Shown piece by piece: positions 12,101 to 22,940 of a stretch of DNA of 64,000 nucleotides. The translations under genes were made by a program, and so were the position numbers. Numbering within the stretch: the stretch's first letter is position 1; each line of letters begins with the position of its first letter. The stretch covers positions 6,278,825 to 6,342,824 of the forward strand of contig WMCF01000007.1 of NCBI GenBank assembly GCA_009792885.1, given 5' to 3'. The notes below the pieces were generated by a model that saw nothing but the letters and a program-made list of their open reading frames with translations, searched no databases and had not been told where the DNA came from. This DNA is from Eremophila alpestris peregrina. Taxonomy: Eukaryota; Chordata; Aves; Passeriformes; Alaudidae.

Positions 12101-15100
12101 ACCTGCCTTTTCTACCTCTTTGAGACGAGATAAAGTGTCTTGAAAGTTCTGTCTGAAGGACTGACTCCACCACTAGATGCACTGCTAGAAGTTGTTAAAT
12201 TCCCATGGATAGATTAGCTGGCTCTATTAAATTGTGTATGCTGAGCAAATGCAATTATGCAGCCTTCAGGACAGAACTCAATTTTAACCAGCAAGATATC
12301 AGATACCTCAGAGGAAAAATCAATCTCATACCTAGTTTCCTTTTCTCCTCACTGCTCCAGGGTTGAAGATATCCCAGGTAATTTGGATTTACTTAACCTA
12401 AATCTATGAATTATGAGGTTATTGTAGGTTAACCACTTAGGAAATATGTCACACCAATACATGACTGGAAGGTGGCAGTGCAAGGATATCCATGGTGTCT
12501 TCCCATATTCCCAAGTTATCACTTCCTTCTGAATGTGGGCTGGATTAAATGATCTGTTTTCCCAGATTTTCTTCTGTGGAATGGGATCTGTAAATCCTCA
12601 CTACCATTTAGATCACATGGCATATGAAGAATTGTCATCTGTAAGGTAAAATTTCATTGTTCTCACTATAGGCAATGACTAATTTAGTAGGGCTAAAAAC
12701 TAAACTGAGTGTATAGAGAGCATTGAAAGGTTGCTTATAGTCTCTGCCATCACAGTCACCATGCAGTATTACCAGGATGTCTTCTCTTTGTCTCTCTGTA
12801 GTTCAGCAGTGTAAAATCTAGGCTTTTAGCAGATGTCATGCCTTGGAGCTTGATTGTCATTGCTTTTCAAGAATTTTGAACTGGGAAGTTAGTTACTAAA
12901 ACAAAATGGTTATCAGTTTACAAAGTTAGTGGAAAAATCAGCCCTAGTTGTTGTGGAAAACATCTATAGAAGGCAATATTCCCAAAAACAATTACAGCAC
13001 CATATAGATATAGTTGTCATCAAACAAATGATACAAGATTATCTAACAGATAAAATTAGACTAAAAGTCAGCTCTAAATAAAATGTTTGATTTGAAGAAT
13101 AGCTCAGTGACTTGCCCAGGCACAACATAGTGATGATTTGATAATATATTTAGTTGTTGTGCTATGGCACTTTTTTTAATATGTCGCTGTTCTGCCTGAA
13201 TTCTCTGGTAAGAGACGTGTAACTTAATGTGCAGACTTGGAAATAAAATTTCCACCCGTGAAATGGCAGTGAGGAAGAATTTTTTTTCTCGTTACTGATA
13301 TTTGTTTGACTTATATTAAAAATATTTTTTCTTTCTGACTCTGAACACCGAAAGGAAACGGTGAAAGACATTGAGGTCTTTTTTTGTTCTCTAAGTTGCA
13401 CATAATTATATCCTCATGTATGGATTGTTAATGGAGAGATAAAGACAATGAATTATGAAGACCTAGGAAAGTGGGGGACATTAGTGAGACAAGGTAATAC
13501 ATATGGGCTAGGTATCTTGGGGGATAGAATATGAATTTTATGAATAAGGAATTGTAATGACTTATAACTCATGCAAGGACACTAATCTCTGCATGTAGAA
13601 TTTGCTTCAGAAAAATTCATCTTTTAAAGTCTAAAAAAATAAAATGACACCCTAAAGTTTTAAGACATAACACTAGCTAGGAAACACAAGCATTCTAATA
13701 ATTAATTAATTAAAATATGCTACCTGCAAATATGATGAAAAAGAAGATTTACCTCTTATTTAAAATCTTCAGGCATTGTTTTTGCATTTTATTTTTTACC
13801 AGGAATGCACTTTCCAGAAAGGAAGAGTCTAGTTGGAGAAGAAGACCAAATTATCTAAATTCTAAAAAAATTACAACCTGTGTCATTTGAGTAAAGAAAT
13901 TAGGTTATAATAGATGTAGACTGACAGAACAAGGAAATATTTTCTTAAAAAAGTGAAGTCAACTCCAGAAAGGTATTGAAATGTATATCAGGAGCTCCAA
14001 CAGCACCTCTTACACATGATATAATTTAACAAATTCACAGCTAGATTTTATGACCTCCTGCATGAAATTTGGAATGCATACAGAATGCTGGACTCTTGAT
14101 AGAACATATACAACAATTATCACAAGCAATAATATCTTATAAAGATGTCAAGATCATAATGGCTCTGGTGATAGTAAAGAGCAGCTCAGAGGGATGAAAA
14201 CCAAGTATTTGAATGACTGAGTTTAAATCTTGCTGAGGACACTGCCATGGTGTTTTCCTCCTGTCCCTAATATTAAAAAGAAAGAAAATACTTTCAAGGG
14301 ACTAGGAATTTAAACTTTTTTATTAGAAACTTTTGGAGTAACTGGAACCTGCCCAATGTGGAACTGCAGTAGACACAAGTGGAAGCAGTTCTTGAACCTG
14401 GGATATGGAACTGAGGAGATATGGCTAATTGAAATTACTCAATATGAAAACTTGAAAATGTTCCCTGTGTTTTTACACAAATAAAGCCTAGGTTAAGCAT
14501 TAAAAAGTGAGCAAAAGTCAGCAGGCAATAACCAAAGTAAAACCACATTTGAGAATGACATGTAAAATAAGGAGCAAGATGAGGACCAAATGAGTACACA
14601 ACTCTATAATTGAGAGTGAAAAGACAGCTGCATAAACTGAATTATTTGATTTGCGTGACAATATCAATTCAACTAACATTCCATGAGATTGTTAGATCAA
14701 AAATAATATGTGGAACATTGGGATTCCACTTGATCTTACATAATAATGTCAAAGGCCAGGAAGGATATGATGCTGAATCACTTGTTTACATTGTATCATC
14801 TGTAAGGATGGTCAGTCCACCACCTATGTCTGTTTCTTGCAGGATGGCACGTCCAGTGTAATCATTTTTACTTCATGACAACATTAATCATCAAACTGGG
14901 AAGAGTAGGTAGAGAGGAATTGAGCGACAAGAAAATTGTCACAAAAAGACAGTGTTCACTAACACTCTGGCCTGTGAGCAAAATGAACAGAGGAAATTTT
15001 AGAACAAAGGAACATTTTAGAAGTCATGATCAGCAGCTGCTATTTCGCAACTAGAACTAATATGCTGATACATAAATTTTAAATAATTATGAGGCACACA

Positions 15101-16595
15101 CAAAAAAAAAACCCTCATGTAAGTGTTTTAAAACAATGTATACTTAAATGGAGAGCAATTAAAATATATGCCTGAAGGAATCTGGAATTTCTATATTGTA
15201 GAAACTTCTGTTATATATAGTTTCACTCTGACCTGGCAAGAAATAGAACAATTTCTATTAATGAATAATTTGGGGGAAAATATCTTAAGTAACCATATGT
15301 TACATTTTAATGTAAATTAAAATTTCATCACTGACGTGCATATTTTACTTTTATTATTAATACCTGTTATAAATTTTGAATCAGCCTTTTAATAGAAATA
15401 TAACAATATTATTTTATCATGTTTGGAACTCCTGACTTTATACTTGTCTGAGTTTCTTAACAAAAATATGTCAAAATTGACAGTTTACTGCAAAGAGGTA
15501 ATTATGTGAACATACAACTTTCTATCTTGGAAGAAAAATAATCTCTAGTAAACTGCCTTCACTTCTCTTCCTGTGACTTATTGTGAATAGATGGAAGATT
15601 TTCAAATCTGTCATGGTGATTTTATACTTGTTTTCCTTAACAATTTTTTATTAGGTAGAAATATGCTGTATTTTGGAAAAACAATCTTGACTCAATAATA
15701 GAAGTGAAAATACTGCAAAACAAATCTGAGTTTGGTGTTTCCCCTGTCTTTACCTAAATAATGGAAAATAATGACTTGGAAAACATATTTTTCTCTTTCT
15801 CACTCATAAACACAAACACAGTGTAGACAAAGCAACTTTTTTGTTTTGCAGCTGGAAGAGACAAATATCAGAACCAACACTTAGATGATTAAATAAGAGA
15901 AATATTAAAAATTCAATTAATTTGCATTTGAACTGTTTAAGTGCTCAGAATTAATCTCCCATTTATTTAAGTGAATTACAAATGCAACAATGTAAAAGTA
16001 GATTATTTCTTTCCGTTTTATTGTTCTTGATGTAAAGCCATTATGAACACATTGTGAAAACATTAGACTGAAAGCCAATTCCAGCACCTCTGTCCAAGTG
16101 AGAAAGTATTTAATTGACATTCATATAGAGCATTGTGCAATAACATATATTAATTGCCAATCAGATTAAGAGTTGTGTGGATGGATTTCCAAGGCCACGC
16201 CTACACCAGCAAGTGGGATGACATAGCAAGAGCTAGTCTAGAGACTGAAAGAGCTGGTGTGGAGAAACAGTCATCCAGTTGCCTATGATTTTCTAGATTT
16301 TGCACTCTCTTCCCGGTCACCAGGACTCAAGACCTGCTTGCAGCTCAAACTCTTTGTGCACACTCCAGGGAGAAGTTTTGGTTCAGCCTTATCTGCTCCT
16401 GCACACCTGGACTGCTCCATGATGCACAGCAAATTCTAGTCCAGAGTTTCAGTTTCTTAACAGACCTGCTTTTCATTTTGTGTAGGTAGCTTCAGGGCCT
16501 CTTACAGCTGTGTTAAATGACAGTTACTGGTTAAGTCCCTGAGGTTTGGCAGCTCCACTTGTGTCATTACAATTCTGGTTTAAAGCAGTTTCATC
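9176..16595. other. Unique AT-rich non-coding DNA
   Basis: No gene is supported. A small perfect hairpin at 11440-11460 (AATTACAC / GTGTAATT, 5-base loop) and scattered AT-rich self-complementary stretches are all that stand out. The sequence at 10530-10660 has weak similarity to degraded amniote palindromic repeats (CATTAATCTGGATTTATTTGG), too weak to annotate. The longest frame (105 codons, minus strand, 10439-10756) has no recognisable domain. Confidence 0.5.
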
Positions 16596-16648
16596 TGTCT
16601 GTGTGTGTTGTGCATGTGTGTGTGTGTTAGTGCTCATGTGTGTGTATA
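16596..16648. repeat. Interrupted (TG)n microsatellite
   Basis: Runs of TG/TGTG are interrupted by TTG, CA and TAGTGCTCA. It is a simple sequence of about 53 bp with no coding potential. Confidence 0.85.
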
Positions 16649-17729
16649 TTTGCATGAGCTAATCATAAAACAAAGCTGATTATAAGGCTAAGTTTTTGAA
16701 ATAGTGTTTGGATTTGTCTGTTGCATTATTTAAATTATCTGCTCTCAGGATTATCAGTGTCAAGGGAAGAGACACAAAAGATTGTCTCTCCTCACCTCCC
16801 TCCCACTATGATGTACTATGTTCCCTAATAGAAGCTAATTTCCAAATGAGTGACTTCTCACTGTGACTATATGAAATTTATTACTCTTCTCATATAGCTT
16901 ATTTCTACATTAATTGCATTTAGCTATTATTTGTGGTGTTTTCACCCCGTGTCCTGCTTTTTTTGACTCCTTTTTCTTTCCCCAAAGTAGGTGAGAAACT
17001 CTCTGCTCTCACCCTCTGTTTGAGACTCTGCTTTTGGCTACCAGCATTTTCTTATAGCATGGTGATAAACCAGGTGTCACGGTCTCATTTTGTGTTCCTG
17101 GGGCTGAGCCACCTGCTTGGACTGCTGGCTCACGAGGATCTCCACAGTATAATAACCTTTGTTTGTATTGTTTGTGACTTTACCAACAGTCCATGCCTAA
17201 GGCTTTAGTCTATAGCAAAATGGTTCCTGATTATCTAAGTATGGAAAGGTAGATGTACAAGCAGTTAAAATATAGCTTAGGGATAGAGACAGATCAGCTT
17301 TTGATGAGTGCTATTCAAGGAAACTATTCCTCTCTCATGCTAAGTTAAACTTTACACTTTCTGGTTGTTTTTCATTCAATAATTTCAAAAAATTCCTTGT
17401 TAATAACCTGTGTTTCTACAATTAGAATAATGTTAAAAGTAGAAGAAACTGAAACAAATATCCATTACTTAGAAAATATTGAAAGGAACAAGTCTCAAAA
17501 TTTCAGAAGCTTCAAAAACATTCCTTACCAAGTTACATTCCTCAAAGTCAGTCATTCCTTTCAAAAGTCTCTGTTTTGGTTCATTTACTTTTGTCAGCTT
17601 ACACAATTCTGTAAAACAGTCCTGAGCAGCTCAGAAGTGGAATTGCTTTTCCTTATTTTTAATATTACATTTCCTTACACTTCCCACCAAATGTTATCAT
17701 TGTTCTGCAGTTGTATGGCTTCCCATAGA

Positions 17730-17815
17730 TTTTTGTTTTGTTTTTTGGCTTTGTTGTGGTTTTTTGTTTGTTTGTTTTCAGTTTTGTTTGGGTTTTTGGT
17801 TTTTTTTTTCTTTTA
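17730..17815. repeat. T/G-rich low-complexity tract
   Basis: Repeated TTTTG/GTTTG units and a run of nine or more Ts. This tract lies inside, and largely explains, the longest open frame of the window (205 codons, 17397-18014, plus strand). That frame translates it as a phenylalanine/leucine-rich stretch; the frame is judged not to be a gene. Confidence 0.85.
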
Positions 17816-17929
17816 CTTTGCAAATAGTTCAATACTGAAAGGTGAAGATATTATATGCATTGTTTCTAAAGTATGTGGTATTTACTATCCAAAGCCTTTA
17901 GAAATATTTGTGGAAAGAGGAAAGTCAAT

Positions 17930-17990
17930 GATCCAAAAGCTCATTGAAATCAATGGGAGACTTTCCATTAAATTCAATGGGCTTTCATCC
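17930..17990. repeat. Imperfect palindrome; relic of an ancient amniote inverted repeat
   Basis: What is seen: a 27-base left arm (17930-17956, GATCCAAAAGCTCATTGAAA then TCAATGG) and a 26-base right arm (17965-17990, CCATTAAATTCAATGGGCTT then TCATCC) are reverse complements apart from three substitutions in the inner 21 bases and a small slip at the outer end. An 8-base spacer separates them. What I remember: short palindromes with CATTGAAGTCAATGG and CAATGGGCTTTGGATC parts recur in turtle, crocodile and bird DNA. The element would form a stable hairpin if transcribed. No name is claimed. Confidence 0.6.
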
Positions 17991-18664
17991 AAGCTGTTTG
18001 TAATTATAGGCTGACATTTTGAAAGCTGCCTGAGGGATCTGGAAGCCTAATACTCGTTAAAATTAACTGGGCATCTAGCTTTACTAGGGTGCTTTGGAAG
18101 TCGCTGCTACAGCGTCTATAAATGAGTGACCTGTTTATGACAGTCACTTACATTACACCTCATGAATCTATATGCATGTGTCTTATCTTCCATATCAAAG
18201 AAGTGATTTTGGATTTTATTGCTTGATAAGGGCCATTTTCCTGCAGAAAAGTATTCTCTAATTTAAAAAGAGAGACGAATATACAAAAAAAAATAATAAA
18301 ATTGAGCAAAACTTATTTATGCAATAGATTTTTTTATCCACTTAACAATTTTTAGTTTATTTTTTAAGAAATATTCTTAAATATCTGGAATTTATTTGTA
18401 ATGTGGACTAGATCACTATACTGAACGAACAATTGATTCCATAGGTTACCTGATAAGTTATCATTTTTCTTTCTACAGCAAGGAATCTGTGATATCCTTG
18501 TTTATAACTGCATTAGCATATTAATTTAAATCTAACTATATACAGCTTAAGCATCCCAAGAATATTCAAACAGTAGCGTTTAATTTGAAAAAGTTGCTTA
18601 GACTGTGATTAACAAATCATAGAAATGCTCTTGCATTTCCTATGGATGCTGCACCATATTTAAA

Positions 18665-18667
18665 CTA

Positions 18668-18701
<34 letters not shown>

Positions 18702-18704
18702 TGT
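18665..18704. repeat. (AT)n / (ATGT)n microsatellite
   Basis: About twelve AT units pass into ATGT/GTAT units. Simple repeat, probably length-polymorphic. Confidence 0.9.
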
Positions 18705-20816
18705 CAGGTGAGTTCCTTCAGCTATGGCTGCTTATACACACTATTAAAAATCTAATCAAATTTGTGAGTTATGTTGATTTGTTCTAAATGTCACTTGTTA
18801 GAGTAGCATGTGGTTTCATTGTAATACATTGTAATCAAGCTAATGTTTGATTTTAATCTGACCTGTAGTCTCATTCATATCTTTATAGCAAAAAAAGAGA
18901 AAAGAGATGGCTGCTAACCATAAATATTTTTAAGGGATTACAAATCCTAAAAGTCATTGGAAGCTAGATATTCAAAATTTTAAAATTTGGAAATAAAAGG
19001 ACAATATTAACATCTGTTTAAAATACTTAAGTGCACTTGATATGTAGTTCAGTAGTAAGCTTGATTTTGTTGAAATTCATCATGAATCATAGCATTCTTT
19101 CACAAAGTGACTTATCATGGATTATGACTTTTTAATGACAGCATTGTTGCTATGAAATCATCACACAGTCAACAGAACTGCATAAGGAATGGTATTTCTA
19201 GCAACAAGAAAACATACAAAGTGGCCAGATGCAAGCAGATCAAATATTTAAACTCATCTCAAGTCATATTGAATAGAAACAGTTTAAAAATTATATTTGG
19301 GCTAAAATTAAAGAGTGTGCATAAATAGCTGGTCAGTTGTAACCAGTCAACTGGCTCCTAGAAGTGTGAAATTTCTTCAGGTGCAATTACATTCCAATTT
19401 CAAGCAAACAGCAGCTTCCTGCTTCACTCCTTGTGGGAGATTTTACATACTGTCAAATGAATGATGATAAAATCAGATTCCAAGAGAATGACTAACTATT
19501 GAATTTTTATTAGCATCATGTTATGTTACCTATAGGTCATTATTTGTTTTCTGCTTTTGAGTTAGCCACTGGCCTGAAGAATTGGTGTCAACTCAAATAT
19601 AGGTTAAAAGGAAAAGGGGAAGTTATTTTTTACAGTACAAATGGCCCAAAACAAGTCAGAAAATATTTTAGAGTAAAAGCAGTACAAAAAAGCAGAAAGC
19701 ACATAATTAAACTCAATTGGAAGGAAATGCAATTGCTAATGCATCTACTGAACTATTCTATGACATTTTCTGTAATCAGAATTCCACTTCTGGTACTCTG
19801 CAATTAGTTTCTGTAGGTGCAATTCTTTGCGGTGTTAATGGGGGTGATTGATGTAAAATGTACATATTCATGGAGGTACAACACCAAAACCATGGTAGGT
19901 TTTAGCACACATGATTGTTTAGATCTCTGAATCTCTTTCTGAAATTACTCTGGAAATACAACAGGCTATCTCTAACCCTCCTGCACCTGAGACCATTTCT
20001 TCTTTAGGACTTGTGAAGCTTCTCAGACTCATGCCTTTGGATGACTTCATCAGCATATTTTTCATTTTAAAGTGAAGATCACAGCTGAAAATACAAATAT
20101 CAGTCTAAGGACTGATCATGCATGCCACAGTAGCTTCTCTGTGCTACACTGTTGTCAGTGATCTGTCAGCTTCCTATTTATCCACTTCTTAGTTCCTATC
20201 CTAATAATCATCTCCTCTAGTTTAACTAATGATTTCCTATTAAGCATCAAATATTTTCCCAGCTTCGAAGTAGATTAGATCTAGATTAGAACTATTTCCC
20301 TTGTCTAGAAAAGCAATTATCTCCCCAATGAAGGCTATCAGATTAGTCTGGCACAATTTGTCTTTGTCAAACCGAGGCTGCATTTTATTACATTTTCGCG
20401 GTACCTCTGTGCCTTCATTCTTTCCTGCTGTACAACACAGCCCAGACAGAGCCATGGTTGTAGGGATAAACCTATTTTAGTGTCCTAAATATGCGTAACA
20501 TTTAATCTTTTTTCTCAATTTTAGCATCTACTGGAACTTGATGGATTTTGCTCCTCTGCCAGAGGGCCTACAACACTGTGTCAGTATTCTTGTGATTCTG
20601 GGACAGCATCAATCCATCTCAGTTTTTGTATATGAAGTAGTAAGTGTGGTTTTTATCCATATCAAATGGTCATTTGTGTCCCATATCATCCCTGCAACTT
20701 CACTGAAAATTGAACTTCAGCATAGACCTCTCTTAATCCTTATCTCCTCTTCCCTAGACATTGCTTCTACTTCATCTGAATTCTCCTTTATTTATAGAAG
20801 TTTCATTATGTTTAAT

Positions 20817-20847
20817 TAAAAAAAAAAAAACACAAACCAAAAAAAAC
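20817..20847. repeat. A-rich low-complexity tract
   Basis: A run of about fourteen As is followed by CACAAACC and another A8 run. It could be an old retrotransposon tail, but no element body is recognisable next to it. Confidence 0.7.
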
Positions 20848-22195
20848 CAGATCACTTTGATTTTAGAACATTTTTACTTATCCTAAAAGTACTAAACTTT
20901 AAATGATAATTTTCTAATTAGGCCAATTTTCAATTCCTTTAGACTTTCCATTCTTCTTTGATTATTCCCATTCTTTTTTTATTTGTTTATACATTCACAC
21001 ATTTTTATTTTACTTTGTTCCTTATGGTTTCTACAACTTTGTCATTTCGGGGTATTTTGTTGATTGGCATTTTTTAAGTATTAAGGTTCCTTCTATGGTG
21101 ATCTGTGAATGAAAAACACAGTTCCACATTCTTCTTAGCTTGACTTAAGAGAAGATTATTTTATTGAAGTCTTCACTTTGAATCAGAAGCTTTAAAAACT
21201 AGTTTGTGGTTTTCTTTCTACTTAATTTAAAGTGAATTATCTCATTATTTTCCTTCCCAAGGTTATTTTCTACAGCTATGTTTTTATGCAATGTGCTTGT
21301 TAGTTACCAAAGTCTGCAATAACAATGTTTCTTTCTGGTATATAAATTTGTGGGTTACTGAGTATAAGACAATACAAAACCTTAATTTCATTTTAACATT
21401 TGTTCTGCAGTATATCTCTGGGAAGTTTAAATTACTCTTTGCAACAGAGTTTGTGGTAGTATTTCCAGATGTCTTTCTCTGTGCAAACATAACCTTGTGA
21501 TTCTATAGTGGACCTCATTAACTTTTTACCCTTTCCCCTCTAATACATGTAATATTTTCCATCTTTTTAAAAGATCAGCTTGACAATCATTTGCAATTCC
21601 TGCTTACATCTTTAAGGCTATCTCATTCTAAAGTTATGGCATTACTCTCTCAGCCATACTCCTCTATGTGACAAAACTGCCTACTCTAGAGAGCTTATAT
21701 GTGGTTTCTCTTTTCTTTTTATCTTAATTTCCATTACCCTTTTTCTGTTCAGCTTGATCATCTACATCACTATCTTAAGTTCTTCTTGTCTGTATTTCTT
21801 ATTCTGGAATTTATATATTTCACTTTTTTGCAGAGATATCCATTAATTATTTGTAAAAAAATTAAATTTAACTATTTTTAAGTTCCTTTAATTTCTACTG
21901 TTCACAATTAATTAACTCAATTAATTAATTGGCAAATGTTTGGTCAGAGGTATTTTTATTTATCCCATTTAAAACTCTATCATTAAAAAATGGTGGATGC
22001 TATATTGAGTTGCTCCAAAATTCTCAATGATTTTTAGTCTCATGATTCTGATATCACTTGTGTTGGTAATAACCAAAGAAAATTTATACTGACATGAAAT
22101 CCAATCCAACAGTAGAATATTTTGCAAATTAAAAATTTGTCTAAACTTTCCTTCTAGCATCAGCTTTTATTTCTTTCTCTTATTTTGACTCTTTT

Positions 22196-22212
22196 TGTGT
22201 GTGTGTGTGTGT
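22196..22212. repeat. Short (GT)n microsatellite
   Basis: Eight uninterrupted TG units, preceded by T5. Confidence 0.85.
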
Positions 22213-22653
22213 CCTGTAGAATAAGTCAAGATTACATAGTTGAGTATTTTCCCTGTTCTAGAATGATCATCTTCTATCTGATCCAGCTGAACTGTATTAT
22301 TGCTATTTACGTGGCCTCAAAGTCTGCAGCATTTGGGATTTTGAAATACATGTCACCCTTGCAGTGCATCTCTCCAGAAGAGTAGACTGTTAAGCTAAGT
22401 CTGATTCCTTTTCATCATCAAGCTAAATCTCCTTCCCTCTGTAGTGCTGAGTTTTAAATGTGAAATAAACATGAATGTGTAAAATCTATGGCAATCTAGC
22501 CAGAGAGGAAAGAGGAGAAGGATTATCATGACTTGATGCACACCACCATACGCAGTGTGTAGGAGAAGGGAATACAGGTGACCTTGTCTCTGATAAGTAA
22601 CAGCTGTGTTAATTGCCCAATTCAGCCTCGCCCCAGATGGGTCACAGCTATAG

Positions 22654-22679
22654 CCAATAAAGATAAGTGTGGTAAAAGG
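22654..22679 (+). promoter_or_regulatory. LTR promoter relic (CCAAT and TATA-like boxes)
   Basis: CCAAT at 22654-22658 lies 12 bases before GGTAAAAGG at 22671-22679. The AATAAA at 22656-22661 overlaps the CCAAT box; it is too near the 5' end of the LTR to be a good polyadenylation signal in this orientation. This supports, but does not prove, the plus orientation. Confidence 0.35.
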
Positions 22680-22784
22680 GAATGGGTTAACAGGTGAGGA
22701 GAATCATGAACAAGGAAGAACATTGAGGAAAAGGGAGTCATGAGGAAGAAAGATTCTGGAGGAATCACAGCTGCAAGGTCAGTC

Positions 22785-22940
22785 TGGGTCTGCAGTTAGA
22801 GCCTGTTGTTGGAACCTGCAGTAACAGTCTAGCCAGGTAAAAGCCTGCAGTCAGTGTCTGCAAACTGATCCATGCAGTCACAGTTCAGCAGGAAATGACC
22901 AGCAGTCAGAGGCTGCAAGGGAAACCTACAGTAGGCACTT
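22785..22940 (+). repeat. Degenerate ~27-bp tandem repeat inside the LTR
   Basis: A TGCAGT-type core (often CCTGCAGTnA followed by CAGTCT or a variant) recurs at 22791, 22817, 22846, 22873, 22901 (AGCAGT) and 22927 (TACAGT). The spacings are 26, 29, 27, 28 and 26 bases. Units are diverged and carry small insertions and deletions. The array sits downstream of the putative TATA box, so it would lie in the transcribed or leader part of the LTR. Confidence 0.6.

Larger units (their letters stand above)
17991..22557. other. Unique AT-rich non-coding DNA
   Basis: No gene is supported. It contains the (AT)n microsatellite at 18665-18704, an A-rich tract at 20817-20847, a short (GT)n run at 22196-22212 and AT-rich self-complementary pieces (near 21905-21931). 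The interval 19370-19460 is compositionally complex and non-repetitive, but nothing in it identifies a function. Confidence 0.5.

Noticed and set aside
16933..17208. 91-codon hydrophobic frame
   Set aside because: No start context, domain or family resemblance; typical of pyrimidine-rich DNA read in one frame.
17397..18014. Longest open frame (205 codons, plus strand)
   Set aside because: It runs through a T/G-rich low-complexity tract and an ancient palindromic repeat; the product is a Phe/Leu-rich string with no domain.
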